Assembly: GCF_902499175.1 (NCBI RefSeq)
Contig: NZ_CABVQC010000064.1
Coordinates: 1 to 56,314, forward strand
From: Burkholderia aenigmatica
GTDB lineage: Bacteria > Pseudomonadota > Gammaproteobacteria > Burkholderiales > Burkholderiaceae
DNA: 56,314 bases
Direction: 5' to 3'
Shown here: piece by piece, positions 1 to 8,177 of the stretch
Layout of the letters: every line of letters begins with the position of its first letter
Numbering within the stretch: position 1 is the stretch's first letter
The notes under the pieces: generated by a model
Seen by the model: only the letters and a program-made list of their open reading frames with translations
What the model was told of the DNA's origin: nothing
Database searches by the model: none
Made by a program: the position numbers and the translations under genes

Positions 1-7
1 TTTGCGT

Positions 8-84
8 GCGGCTGTAGCTCAGTTGGATAGAGTACTTGGCTACGAACCAAGGGGTCGTGGGTTCGAATCCTGCCAGCCGCGCCA
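8..84 (+). tRNA. tRNA-Arg (anticodon ACG), copy 1
   Basis: The 77-nt cloverleaf has acceptor arms GCGGCTG and CAGCCGC, discriminator G and an encoded CCA. The anticodon loop is CTACGAA, giving anticodon ACG (arginine, CGU/CGC codons after A34 deamination). The T-arm carries GGTTCGAATCC. It is identical to copy 2 downstream and is probably co-transcribed with it, because no terminator lies between them. Confidence 0.97.
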
Positions 85-145
85 CCTTTTTGGGGGCCTT
101 CCCACCGTAGAAGGCTCCGACAGTTGAAGTAGTACCGCTTTGCGT

Positions 146-222
146 GCGGCTGTAGCTCAGTTGGATAGAGTACTTGGCTACGAACCAAGGGGTCGTGGGT
201 TCGAATCCTGCCAGCCGCGCCA
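146..222 (+). tRNA. tRNA-Arg (anticodon ACG), copy 2
   Basis: Identical in sequence to the tRNA-Arg at 8-84, with the same ACG anticodon and encoded CCA. A strong intrinsic terminator follows within 5 nt, so the pair probably forms one transcript that starts left of the window. Confidence 0.97.
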
Positions 223-226
223 CCTT

Positions 227-257
227 AAAAGGGCTTTCCTCCGGGAAAGCCCTTTTT
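227..257 (+). terminator. Intrinsic terminator of the tRNA-Arg pair
   Basis: GGGCTTTCC (231-239) pairs with GGAAAGCCC (244-252) across a 4-nt loop. An A run precedes the stem and a T run follows it. Confidence 0.9.
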
Positions 258-366
258 CTTTTCTGCCTCCCCTTCTCCCTCCATGAGCGGCACGACACCG
301 CCCATCCGATCGGCTTCTGAAAGATGCCATCAGTCAGGCTCGCGCCATCACACCGCAGGCACCAAT

Positions 367-391
367 GAAAACGGCGGCCCATGGCCGCCGT
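367..391 (-). terminator. Intrinsic terminator downstream of spoT
   Basis: ACGGCGGCC (371-379) and GGCCGCCGT (383-391) form a 9-bp stem with a 3-nt loop. On the minus strand the stem runs into TTTTC. It sits about 25 bp past the spoT stop codon and probably ends the gmk-rpoZ-spoT transcript. Confidence 0.8.
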
Positions 392-416
392 CGCATCGCT
401 CGTCACGCAGGACGCG

Positions 417-2783
417 TCAGTAATCCTGCCGTTCGCGCTCGATGCGCATACCGCCGTCGTGACGCGCATGCGCGCCGTCGTCGGTCGAACGCTCGCGCAT
501 GATCCGCATCACGTCCGGATTGGTGCGCACGCGCCGCATCACGTTCGCGAGGTGCACGCGGTCGCTGACCTGAATCACGAAGCGCAGCACCGTCGATTCG
601 TGCGTCAGATCCTCGTCCATCGCGATATGCACGATGTTCGCATCGGCCGACGTGATGTCTGCCGCCACGCGCGCAAAGATGCCCTTCGTGTTCTTCACGA
701 GCGCCTTCACCGCGACGTCGAACAGGCGGCCCGGCTGCGGCGCCCATTCGACATCGATCCAGCGGCCCGGATCGCGGCGATGAATCCGCTGCGCCACGCG
801 GCAATCGGTCGTATGAATCGCCATCCCCAGGCCGATGCCGATGTAGCCCATGATCGCGTCGCCCGGAATCGGCCGGCAGCATGCGGACAACTGCACCGAC
901 ATCCCTTCGGTGCCGGTAATCACGACCGGCGGCGCATGGTGCGCGGGATGGCGCTCGGACTTCGGCAGATCGTCGTCCGCATCGCGGCCGCTCATCAGCA
1001 CCTCGATGCGCTTGGCCATCACCGCGGCCACGCGACGGCCGAGGCCGATGTCCGCGAAGATTTCCTGACGGCTCTTGTTGCCCGTCCACTGTACGAGCTT
1101 CTCCCACACTTCCGGCGTGACGTCGGCGAGCGCGAGACCGTAGCCCTTCAAACTCTGGTCGACGAGACGCTCGCCGAGTTGCACCGACTCGTTCAGGCGC
1201 ATAGTCTTCAGATAGTGACGGATCGCCGAACGCGCCTTGCCCGTGCGCACGAACCCGAGCCACGCGGGGTTCGGTTTCGAGTACGGCGCGGTGATCACCT
1301 CGACGATGTCGCCGCTCTTCAGCTCGGTGCGCAGCGGCAGCAGCTCGTTGTTGATCTTCACGGCCACGCACTGGTTGCCGAGATCGCTGTGGATCGAATA
1401 CGCGAAATCGAGTGCCGTCGCGCCGCGCGGCAGCGCCATGATCTTCGACTTCGGCGTGAACACGTAGACCGCATCCGGGAACAGGTCGATCTTCACGTGC
1501 TCGAGGAATTCGCTCGAATCGCCGGCTTCGCTCTGGATGTCGAGCAGCGACTTCAGCCACTGGTGCGCGCGCTTCTGCACGTCGCTGAGATCCGCGCTGC
1601 CGTTCTTGTACAGCCAGTGCGCGGCCACGCCCGCCTCGGCGATCTCGTGCATCTTGCGCGTGCGCACCTGGAACTCGATCGGCGCGCCGAACGGGCCGAC
1701 CAGCGTGGTGTGCAGCGACTGGTAGCCGTTGATCTTCGGGATCGCGATGTAGTCCTTGAACTTGCCAGGGACGGGCTTGTACAGCGCGTGCAGCGCGCCG
1801 ATGCACGTGTAGCAGTCGAGCGGGCTGTCGACGACGACGCGAAAACCGTACACGTCGAGCACCTGCGAGAACGACAGCTGCTTGTCGCGCATCTTGCGGT
1901 AGACGCTGTAGATGGTCTTTTCGCGGCCGGTGATCTCGGCGTCGATCTTCGCGTCGGCCATCGCGCGCTGCGCGGCCTCGAGGATCTTGCTGATCACTTC
2001 GCGGCGGTTGCCGCGCGCGGCCTTCACGGCCTTCTCGAGCGTCGCGTAGCGATGCGGGTTGAAGTTCGCGAAGCTCATGTCCTGCAGCTCGCGATACGTA
2101 TTGTTCAACCCGAGGCGGTGCGCGATCGGCGCGTAGATGTCGAGCGTTTCCCGCGCGACGCGGCGGCGCTTTTCCATCGGTACCGCGCCGAGCGTGCGCA
2201 TGTTGTGCAGGCGGTCGGCGAGCTTGACGAGGATGACGCGCACGTCGCGTGCCATCGCGAGCAGCATCTTGCGGAAGTTTTCCGCCTGCGCTTCTTCGCG
2301 GCTGCGGAACTCCATCTTGTCGAGCTTCGACAGGCCGTCGACCAGTTCGGCGACCTTCGGGCCGAACCGTTCGGCCAGCTCGCTCTTGGTCACGCCCTGA
2401 TCTTCCATCACGTCGTGCAGGAGCGCCGCCATGACAGCCTGCGCGTCGAGCTTCCAGCCGGCGCAGATTTCCGCGACGGCGACAGGATGGGTGATATAGG
2501 GTTCGCCGCTCTGGCGATATTGACCGAGGTGGGCTTCGTCGCTGAAGTGGAACGCCGCCTTGACCTCTTTGATTTCTTCCGGAGGAAGATACTCGGCAAG
2601 CGCGGCCGTCAGTTTCGCGATCGAAACGACGCCGTGCTTGCGAGGCTGCTCCGGTGTGGCGGTCGGCCCGAACAGATGCCGGAAGGACTGTTCGAGAACC
2701 GCGTCGATGTACTGGCGCGCAGGCGACTGGGCCGTGGCTTCGGTGGTCGAATCCGCGGAGGCGGACGATGGGGTGGTGCTCAT
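417..2783 (-). CDS. spoT: Bifunctional (p)ppGpp synthetase/hydrolase
   Basis: A long RelA/SpoT homologue of 788 residues that makes and degrades the stringent-response alarmone (p)ppGpp in the cytoplasm. The HD hydrolase domain has the HD pair at residues 123-124 (HDVMED). The synthetase domain follows at about 250-380 with KFKDYIAIPK near 341-350 and FQVRT near 371. The basic KFKD form of this motif is typical of bifunctional enzymes rather than RelA-only synthetases. A TGS domain (about 430-490) and a C-terminal ACT domain (about 700-770) complete the usual layout. It is the last gene of a minus-strand run gmk-rpoZ-spoT, an order conserved in many proteobacteria. Both catalytic signatures look intact, so the hydrolase is expected to be active. 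Confidence 0.95.
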   Translation of the reverse strand: MSTTPSSASADSTTEATAQSPARQYIDAVLEQSFRHLFGPTATPEQPRKHGVVSIAKLTAALAEYLPPEEIKEVKAAFHFSDEAHLGQYRQSGEPYITHPVAVAEICAGWKLDAQAVMAALLHDVMEDQGVTKSELAERFGPKVAELVDGLSKLDKMEFRSREEAQAENFRKMLLAMARDVRVILVKLADRLHNMRTLGAVPMEKRRRVARETLDIYAPIAHRLGLNNTYRELQDMSFANFNPHRYATLEKAVKAARGNRREVISKILEAAQRAMADAKIDAEITGREKTIYSVYRKMRDKQLSFSQVLDVYGFRVVVDSPLDCYTCIGALHALYKPVPGKFKDYIAIPKINGYQSLHTTLVGPFGAPIEFQVRTRKMHEIAEAGVAAHWLYKNGSADLSDVQKRAHQWLKSLLDIQSEAGDSSEFLEHVKIDLFPDAVYVFTPKSKIMALPRGATALDFAYSIHSDLGNQCVAVKINNELLPLRTELKSGDIVEVITAPYSKPNPAWLGFVRTGKARSAIRHYLKTMRLNESVQLGERLVDQSLKGYGLALADVTPEVWEKLVQWTGNKSRQEIFADIGLGRRVAAVMAKRIEVLMSGRDADDDLPKSERHPAHHAPPVVITGTEGMSVQLSACCRPIPGDAIMGYIGIGLGMAIHTTDCRVAQRIHRRDPGRWIDVEWAPQPGRLFDVAVKALVKNTKGIFARVAADITSADANIVHIAMDEDLTHESTVLRFVIQVSDRVHLANVMRRVRTNPDVMRIMRERSTDDGAHARHDGGMRIERERQDY

Positions 2784-2846
2784 ATTCGCCTCCAGGTCGA
2801 GTCGTTGCGCGCGTGGATTACATGGCTGGAACGGGCCGGATGCGCG

Positions 2847-3050
2847 TTACACCGGCACCTTCTTCAGCATCTCGACGCCGACCTGGCCGGCAGCGATTTC
2901 GCGCAGCGCGACGACGGTCGGCTTGTCGCGGCTTTCGATCTTCGGCGTATGGCCTTGCGCGAGCTGCCGCGCGCGATAGGTGGCGGCGAGCGCCAGTTCG
3001 AAGCGGTTCGGGATTTGCTTCAGGCAGTCTTCGACGGTAATGCGAGCCAT
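2847..3050 (-). CDS. rpoZ: DNA-directed RNA polymerase omega subunit
   Basis: A 67-residue protein starting [20 protein letters not shown], the characteristic omega N-terminus, with the conserved [10 protein letters not shown] stretch in the second half. It helps assemble RNA polymerase and, in proteobacteria, forms part of one ppGpp-binding site. Its place directly before spoT fits that link. The spacing is 58 bp from gmk and 63 bp to spoT, so one transcript is likely. The length is shorter than the E. coli protein (91 residues) but usual for Burkholderia-type omega. Confidence 0.95.
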
Positions 3051-3108
3051 GTTGGTAATTCCTTCTGAATATAGTCCTTATTCTACCTTATGTCCCTCGT
3101 CCCCCGCG

Positions 3109-3792
3109 TCATTCCGCGTGGGGCAGATGGATGCCGAGCTCGATGAACAGCTCCGTGTGTCGCGCGTACTGCGAAGCAAAGCGCAGGCGCGTGGCCGCAA
3201 CGATGCATTCGAGCTCGGCAAGCGCACGCTCGAAATTCTCGTTGATCACCACGTATTCCGCTTCAGACGCGTGCGCGATCTCGCTGCCAGCGGCAAGCAG
3301 GCGGCGCGTGATCACGTTCGGTTCGTCCTGGCCGCGCTTCTTCAGACGCTCTTCGAGCGCGTCGAGCGACGGCGGCAGGATGAAGATGCCGACCGCGTTG
3401 CGGAACTGCTTCTTCACCTGCAGCGCGCCCTGCCAGTCGATCTCGAGCAGCACGTCGTGGCCGTTCTTCATCTGCTCTTCGATCCAGACGCGCGACGTGC
3501 CGTAGTAGTTGCCGTGCACTTCCGCGCTCTCGAGGAATTCGTGCGTCGCGTGACGCGCGCGGAAATCCTCGACCGTCGTGAAGTGATAGTGCCGGCCGTC
3601 CTGCTCGCCCGGGCGCGGCTTGCGCGTCGTGTACGAGATCGACAGGCAGATGTCGTTGTCCTTCGACAGCAGCGCATTCACGAGCGTCGACTTGCCGGCA
3701 CCCGACGGCGCGACGACCATGAACAGGTTGCCGGGATAGACGCCGCCGTGCAGCGAATGCGACGCGTGGGCGTCGTGGGTGGATTGGGTCAT
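3109..3792 (-). CDS. gmk: Guanylate kinase
   Basis: Phosphorylates GMP to GDP with ATP in the cytoplasm. The 227-residue protein carries the P-loop APSGAGKST at residues 28-36, followed by SYTTRKPRPGE, the GMP-binding signature of the family. An N-terminal extension of about 20 residues precedes the usual family start; a later start is possible, but no ATG lies close to the core. It is the first gene of the gmk-rpoZ-spoT group. A palindromic repeat lies immediately upstream, between it and yicC. Confidence 0.95.
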   Translation of the reverse strand: MTQSTHDAHASHSLHGGVYPGNLFMVVAPSGAGKSTLVNALLSKDNDICLSISYTTRKPRPGEQDGRHYHFTTVEDFRARHATHEFLESAEVHGNYYGTSRVWIEEQMKNGHDVLLEIDWQGALQVKKQFRNAVGIFILPPSLDALEERLKKRGQDEPNVITRRLLAAGSEIAHASEAEYVVINENFERALAELECIVAATRLRFASQYARHTELFIELGIHLPHAE

Positions 3793-3860
3793 GTCAGCCT
3801 CCGCCAGGCCGCCCCAAGGAGGCTGACCGCCCCCTCGGGGGGCAGTGAACGTAGTGAGCG
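3793..3860. repeat. Palindromic intergenic repeat between yicC and gmk
   Basis: GTCAGCCTCC (3793-3802) and GGAGGCTGAC (3818-3827) form a perfect 10-bp inverted repeat with a 15-nt loop. Next to it, GCCCCC (3829-3834) and GGGGGC (3838-3843) form a second stem. The layout resembles REP-like intergenic palindromes of high-GC betaproteobacteria. Copy number in the genome cannot be seen here. The structure lies in the leader of gmk, or between it and yicC on one transcript. Confidence 0.55.
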
Positions 3861-3879
3861 TGGGGGTTGTTTCATCTTT

Positions 3880-4803
3880 TTACTCCAGGTTTTGCACTTG
3901 CTCACGCATCTGCTCGATCAACAGCTTGAGCGCCATCGATGCGTCGGCCAGTTCCTTTGCCGCCGCTTTCGAGCCGAGCGTGTTTGCTTCTCGATTCAGT
4001 TCCTGCATCATGAAGTCGAGACGCTTGCCGACACGGCCGCCCTTCTCGATCACATGGCGCGTTTCGTTCAGGTGCGCGGTGAGCCGCGACAGCTCTTCCG
4101 CGATGTCGATCCGGATCCCGTACATCGTCACTTCCTGACGAATGCGCTCCGCGGCTTCCTCGCGCGTGACGATCGTCGAGCTGCCTTCGGGCGCCGCGAT
4201 GCCGAGCGCCTCCTGCAGCCGTTCGACGATCTTCTGCTGGTGCTTCGCGATCAGCTCCGGCACGAGCGGCGTGATGCGCGCGACGATCGCTTCCATCTCG
4301 GTGACGTTCGACAGCAGCATCGTCGCCAGTTGCGCGCCTTCGCGCGAACGCACGACGACGAGCTCGCCGATCGCTTCCTTGCCGCACGCGAGCACCGCCT
4401 CGCGGATCGCGTCCGCCGACACGCCGCTCTCGGCGATCACGCCGGGCCAGCGCAGGATCTCGCCCGCGCGCAGGCGGCCGACGCCCGGGAACGTGTCGAG
4501 CACCGAGCGCTCGAGCTCGGCGAGCTGGCCGAGCGCCGACTGGTTCAGCGCGCCCGCGCCGATGCTCTGCTCGCCGCGCTGCAGGTTGATGCGGATGTCG
4601 ACCTTGCCGCGCGACAGCTTGTTCATCAGCATTTCGCGCAGCGCGGGTTCGCACGCGCGCACGTCGTCCGGCATCCGGAAATTGAGGTCGAGGAAGCGCG
4701 AGTTCACGGTGCGCAGTTCGACCGACACGCTGGTGCCGCCGTTGCCGGTGGCCGTCGCGAGTTCGCGCGTTGCGCTCGCGTAGCCCGTCATGCTGTAGAT
4801 CAT
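3880..4803 (-). CDS. yicC: YicC family endoribonuclease-like protein
   Basis: A 307-residue YicC/YloC family protein. The start is taken at MIYSMTGYASATRE, the near-invariant family N-terminus; an in-frame upstream extension of 20 codons is rejected because it has no family match. The C-terminus (MMQELNREANTLGSK, then ALKLLIEQMREQVQNLE) is the conserved DUF1732 part. E. coli YicC has been described as an RNase acting on small RNAs, which would make this a cytoplasmic RNA-processing enzyme. It is divergent from rph, another RNase gene, with 173 bp between the starts. Confidence 0.9.
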   Translation of the reverse strand: MIYSMTGYASATRELATATGNGGTSVSVELRTVNSRFLDLNFRMPDDVRACEPALREMLMNKLSRGKVDIRINLQRGEQSIGAGALNQSALGQLAELERSVLDTFPGVGRLRAGEILRWPGVIAESGVSADAIREAVLACGKEAIGELVVVRSREGAQLATMLLSNVTEMEAIVARITPLVPELIAKHQQKIVERLQEALGIAAPEGSSTIVTREEAAERIRQEVTMYGIRIDIAEELSRLTAHLNETRHVIEKGGRVGKRLDFMMQELNREANTLGSKAAAKELADASMALKLLIEQMREQVQNLE

Positions 4804-4976
4804 GGTTCGTCTCGCCGTCTGGGTGCCCTCGCGGGCGGGGATATGTCGAGGCGCCCGGCGCATCGGAAAGCGCGGGGCGGGAAGCGCGCATTATCCCATT
4901 TTTGCGGACCACCCCGCCGGGCAAGCCCGCCGTTCAGCGCTAAAATCGGGGTTTCCTCCCGTTCCGCGAATCCCAC

Positions 4977-5708
4977 ATGACGTCCTCCGTTTCCCGCCCG
5001 AGCGGCCGCCGCGCCGACGAACTGCGCAAGGTCGCCCTCACTCGCCACTACACGAAACATGCCGAAGGCTCGGTACTGGTCGAATTCGGCGACACCAAGG
5101 TGCTCTGCACCGCCAGCGTGTCCGAACGCGTGCCCGACTTCCTGCGCGACCGCGGGCAAGGCTGGCTGACCGCCGAGTACGGGATGCTGCCCCGCGCGAC
5201 GCACACACGCAGCGACCGCGAAGCCGCGCGCGGCAAGCAGACCGGCCGCACGCAGGAAATTCAGCGCCTGATCGGCCGCGCGCTGCGCGCGGTGTTCGAC
5301 CTCGAGGCGCTCGGCCCGCGCACGATCCACATCGACTGCGACGTGATCCAGGCCGACGGCGGCACGCGCACGGCCAGCATCACCGGCGCGTTCGTCGCCG
5401 CACACGACGCCGTGTCGAAGCTGCTCGCGGCCGGCAAGCTCACGCGCTCGCCGATCACCGACCACGTCGCCGCGATCTCGGTCGGCGTGTACGAAGGCGC
5501 GCCGGTGCTCGACCTCGATTACGCGGAAGATTCGCAGTGCGACACCGACATGAACGTCGTGATGACGGGCGCCGGCGGCTTCGTCGAAGTCCAGGGCACG
5601 GCCGAAGGCGCGCCGTTCTCGCGCGCCGAGATGAACGCGCTGCTCGACCTCGCGCAAGGCGGGATCGCCGAGCTCGTGCAGCTCCAGAAAGACGTGCTGG
5701 GCGCCTGA
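4977..5708 (+). CDS. rph: Ribonuclease PH
   Basis: Phosphate-dependent 3'-5' exoribonuclease that trims tRNA 3' ends. The 243-residue protein shows the family start (SGRRADELRKVALTRHYTKH), the GWLTAEYGMLPRATHTR block and the phosphate-binding region GRTQEIQRLIGRALRAVFD, followed by the DCDVIQADGGTRTASITGA core. Length is as usual for RNase PH (about 240). The stop codon ends one base before the rdgB start, so the two are probably translated from one message. Confidence 0.96.
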   Translation: MTSSVSRPSGRRADELRKVALTRHYTKHAEGSVLVEFGDTKVLCTASVSERVPDFLRDRGQGWLTAEYGMLPRATHTRSDREAARGKQTGRTQEIQRLIGRALRAVFDLEALGPRTIHIDCDVIQADGGTRTASITGAFVAAHDAVSKLLAAGKLTRSPITDHVAAISVGVYEGAPVLDLDYAEDSQCDTDMNVVMTGAGGFVEVQGTAEGAPFSRAEMNALLDLAQGGIAELVQLQKDVLGA

Positions 5709-5709
5709 C

Positions 5710-6336
5710 ATGCCGGACGATCACACCATCGCGCCGCTGTCGCGCATCGTTCTCGCGTCGAACAACGCCGGCAAGCTGCGCGAATTCACCGCGCTGTTCT
5801 CGACGGTCGGTATCGAGATCGTCCCGCAGGGCGACCTTGCGGTGCCCGAGGCGGAAGAGCCGTTCGGCACCTTCATCGAGAATGCGCTGACGAAAGCGCG
5901 CCACGCATCGCGGCTCACCGGGCTACCGGCGATCGCCGACGATTCGGGCCTGTGCGTGCGCGTGCTGCGCGGTGCGCCGGGCGTCTATTCGGCGCGCTAC
6001 GCGCAGCGCGCGGGCCGCGACAAGGGTGACGCAGCGAACAACGCATATCTCGTCGAGCAGTTGCGTGGCGTCGACGACCGGCGCGCATACTACTGCTGCG
6101 TGCTCGCGCTCGTGCGCCATGCGGACGACCCCGAGCCGCTGTTCGCCGAAGGGCGCTGGGTGGGCGAGATCGTCGACACGCCGCGCGGCGAGCACGGATT
6201 CGGCTACGACCCGTATTTCTACCTGCCGTCGCTCGGCGCGACGGCTGCCGAACTCGAGCCGGCCGTAAAGAACACGCACAGCCATCGCGCGCTGGCGCTG
6301 AAGGCGCTGCTGGCGCGGCTCGCGGAGGAAGCATGA
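5710..6336 (+). CDS. rdgB: Non-canonical purine NTP pyrophosphatase (ITPase)
   Basis: Hydrolyses dITP, dXTP and ITP to the monophosphates and so keeps deaminated purines out of nucleic acids. The 208-residue Ham1/RdgB family protein has the N-terminal substrate motif (VLASNNAGKLREF), the metal-binding ADDSGLCVRVL block, GAPGVYSARYA, and the C-terminal SHRALALKALLARL. It follows rph after 1 bp. Its stop overlaps, as ATGA, with the start of a 13-codon open frame that leads to hemW. Confidence 0.95.
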   Translation: MPDDHTIAPLSRIVLASNNAGKLREFTALFSTVGIEIVPQGDLAVPEAEEPFGTFIENALTKARHASRLTGLPAIADDSGLCVRVLRGAPGVYSARYAQRAGRDKGDAANNAYLVEQLRGVDDRRAYYCCVLALVRHADDPEPLFAEGRWVGEIVDTPRGEHGFGYDPYFYLPSLGATAAELEPAVKNTHSHRALALKALLARLAEEA

Positions 6337-6374
6337 GCACGCCCGATACCCGTTCGCCCACGGAGGCAGCATGA
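6333..6374 (+). other. 13-codon open frame bridging rdgB and hemW
   Basis: ATG at 6333 overlaps the rdgB stop as ATGA. The frame encodes MSTPDTRSPTEAA and its TGA stop overlaps the hemW ATG, again as ATGA (6371-6374). If translated, it would pass ribosomes from rdgB to hemW. It may also be a chance frame; no ribosome-profiling evidence is available. Confidence 0.3.
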
Positions 6375-7585
6375 GCCAGGCCGCGGAAACCGGCGCGCGC
6401 GTCGTCGCGACCTTCACGTCGCCCGGCCAGGTGCGGCTCACGTCGTTGCCGCCGCTCGCGCTGTACGTGCATTTCCCGTGGTGCGTGCGCAAGTGCCCGT
6501 ACTGCGATTTCAACTCGCACGAGTGGAAGGGCGAACGGTTTCCGGAAACCGAGTATCTCGATGCGCTGCGCGCCGATCTCGAGCAGGCGCTGCCGCTCGT
6601 GTGGGGCCGGCAGGTGCATACGGTGTTCATCGGCGGCGGCACGCCGAGCCTGCTGTCGGCAGCCGGCCTCGACCGGATGCTGTCCGACGTGCGCGCGCTG
6701 CTGCCGCTCGACGCCGATGCCGAGATCACGCTCGAGGCGAATCCCGGCACGTTCGAGGCCGCGAAGTTCGCGCAGTTCCGCGCGAGCGGCGTGAATCGCC
6801 TGTCGGTCGGCATCCAGAGCTTCAACGAAACGCACCTGAAGGCGCTCGGCCGGATTCACGACACCACGCAGGCACGCGCCGCTGTCGAGATCGCCGCGAA
6901 GAACTTCGACAACTTCAACCTCGACCTGATGTTCGCGCTGCCGAACCAGACGCTCGACGAATGCCGTACCGACATCGAGACTGCGCTGTCGTACGCGCCG
7001 CCGCATCTGTCGCTGTATCACCTGACGCTCGAGCCGAATACGCTGTTCGCGAAGTTCCCGCCGGTCGTGCCGGACGACGACGCATCGGCCGACATGCAGG
7101 AATGGATCCACGCGCGCACGGCCGAGGCCGGTTACGGGCGCTACGAAGTGTCCGCGTATGCGAAGCCGAATCACCAGTGCAAGCACAACCTGAACTACTG
7201 GCGCTTCGGCGACTATCTCGGGATCGGTGCGGGCGCACACACGAAGCTGTCGTTCCCGAACCGGATCCTGCGGCAGGCACGCTACAAGCATCCGGCCACG
7301 TTCATCGAGCAGGCGATGGCCGGCACGGCCGTGCAGGAAGAGCGCGAAGTCGGTGCGCGCGACTTGCCGTTCGAGTTCATGCTGAACACGCTGCGGCTCG
7401 TCGAGGGCTTCCCCGTGCACAGCTTCGCCGAACGCACGGGCCTGCCGATGAGCACGATCGAGCCGGCACTGCAGGAAGCGGAACGGCGCGGGCTGATCGC
7501 GCGCGATTTCGCGCAGATCGCGCCGACGCCGCTCGGCCAGCGTTTCCTCAACGACCTGCAGGAATTGTTCCTGCGCGACGATTGA
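6371..7585 (+). CDS. hemW: Radical SAM heme chaperone HemW
   Basis: A HemN-like radical SAM protein of 404 residues. The iron-sulfur cluster cysteines are at C38, C42 and C45 (CVRKCPYCDFN), followed by the SAM-binding FIGGGTPS motif. CDFN in place of the CxC of true HemN, and a shorter length than HemN (about 457), point to HemW, which delivers heme to membrane target enzymes, rather than oxygen-independent coproporphyrinogen oxidase. The order rph-rdgB-hemW is common in betaproteobacteria. GGAGG at 6361-6365 is a good ribosome site for the ATG at 6371. Confidence 0.92.
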   Translation: MSQAAETGARVVATFTSPGQVRLTSLPPLALYVHFPWCVRKCPYCDFNSHEWKGERFPETEYLDALRADLEQALPLVWGRQVHTVFIGGGTPSLLSAAGLDRMLSDVRALLPLDADAEITLEANPGTFEAAKFAQFRASGVNRLSVGIQSFNETHLKALGRIHDTTQARAAVEIAAKNFDNFNLDLMFALPNQTLDECRTDIETALSYAPPHLSLYHLTLEPNTLFAKFPPVVPDDDASADMQEWIHARTAEAGYGRYEVSAYAKPNHQCKHNLNYWRFGDYLGIGAGAHTKLSFPNRILRQARYKHPATFIEQAMAGTAVQEEREVGARDLPFEFMLNTLRLVEGFPVHSFAERTGLPMSTIEPALQEAERRGLIARDFAQIAPTPLGQRFLNDLQELFLRDD

Positions 7586-7629
7586 AGGAATGAACCTGGC
7601 GGCATTTCGGTTACAATGCCGCCTCGTGT

Positions 7630-7717
7630 GGAAGCGTGGCCGAGCGGTTTAAGGCACCGGTCTTGAAAACCGGCGACGGGAAACTGTCCGTGAGTTCGAA
7701 TCTCACCGCTTCCGCCA
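7630..7717 (+). tRNA. tRNA-Ser (anticodon TGA)
   Basis: An 88-nt class II tRNA with a long variable arm. The acceptor arms are GGAAGCG and CGCTTCC, with discriminator G and an encoded CCA. The anticodon loop CTTGAAA gives TGA, reading UCA and UCG serine codons. Its 3' end borders the lower-GC PAAR islet. Confidence 0.96.
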
Positions 7718-7728
7718 GAGCTTCAAAG

Positions 7729-7753
7729 AAAACGGGCCGCTCGGCCCGTTTTT
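7729..7753 (+). terminator. Intrinsic terminator of tRNA-Ser(TGA)
   Basis: ACGGGCC and GGCCCGT flank a short loop (GCTC). AAAA precedes the stem and TTTTT follows it, 12 nt after the tRNA. Confidence 0.85.
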
Positions 7754-7857
7754 CATTTCCGACAGCGATCAGGCGCTCGCGGACATCCGCCTGCGCTGCT
7801 CACCGCGCATCGTCGACACGCTTCGTGTGCGTGGTCACGCGCAATCGACGGTGCCGC

Positions 7858-8142
7858 TCACGACTCGGCACTGCCGGGCTGGGCCAGCAGCACCACGCCG
7901 CACGTCGTCGTGTGCCCTTCCAGCGCAACCGGCGCACCGAAATCCAGACTGTTCGCACAACCCTCCGCGATCTCGAAGACATGAGGTGCGCAAATCGGAC
8001 AGGTCACCTTGTCGCCTTTGCGCGCGATCGGACTCGCCTCGCGCCCCCATGTCGAAGAAGGGCTGCCGGAAATCACCCGCCCGCCATGACTGGTCGTGTC
8101 GCCCACCACGATCTGCGCCTTCCCGCCTACTGTTGCTCGCAT
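7858..8142 (-). CDS. PAAR-domain protein (type VI secretion spike tip)
   Basis: About 94 residues from the chosen start. PAAR proteins sharpen the VgrG spike of the type VI secretion system and often carry effectors. Visible are GDTTSHGGRVISG near the start, then GDKVTCPIC, a second Cys after HVFEIAEG, and GHTTTCG near the end; these supply the His/Cys zinc ligands of the family. No toxin domain is attached. Start choice: ATGs at 8166, 8151 and 8142 are all in frame. The one at 8142 has GAGGTG 9 nt upstream and gives the usual short lead into GDxTSHGG. It is the last gene of a three-ORF minus-strand operon. The function call is good, but the partner VgrG is not in this window. Confidence 0.85.
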   Translation of the reverse strand: MRATVGGKAQIVVGDTTSHGGRVISGSPSSTWGREASPIARKGDKVTCPICAPHVFEIAEGCANSLDFGAPVALEGHTTTCGVVLLAQPGSAES

Positions 8143-8177
8143 CACCTGCATCACCTCGTCACGCATGGGCGGACACG

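Larger units (their letters stand above)
1..226 (+). repeat. Tandem duplication carrying tRNA-Arg
   Basis: Bases 1-88 and 139-226 match exactly, including 7 nt before the tRNA and 4 nt after its CCA. The repeat period is 138 bp. The left copy may extend beyond the window edge. The spacer at 89-138 is unique. Confidence 0.9.

Noticed and set aside
381..3068. Very long plus-strand open frame (about 895 codons) opposite spoT and rpoZ
   Set aside because: It mirrors the minus-strand codons of real genes in high-GC DNA, is rich in Arg, His, Ala and Val, and shows no domain.
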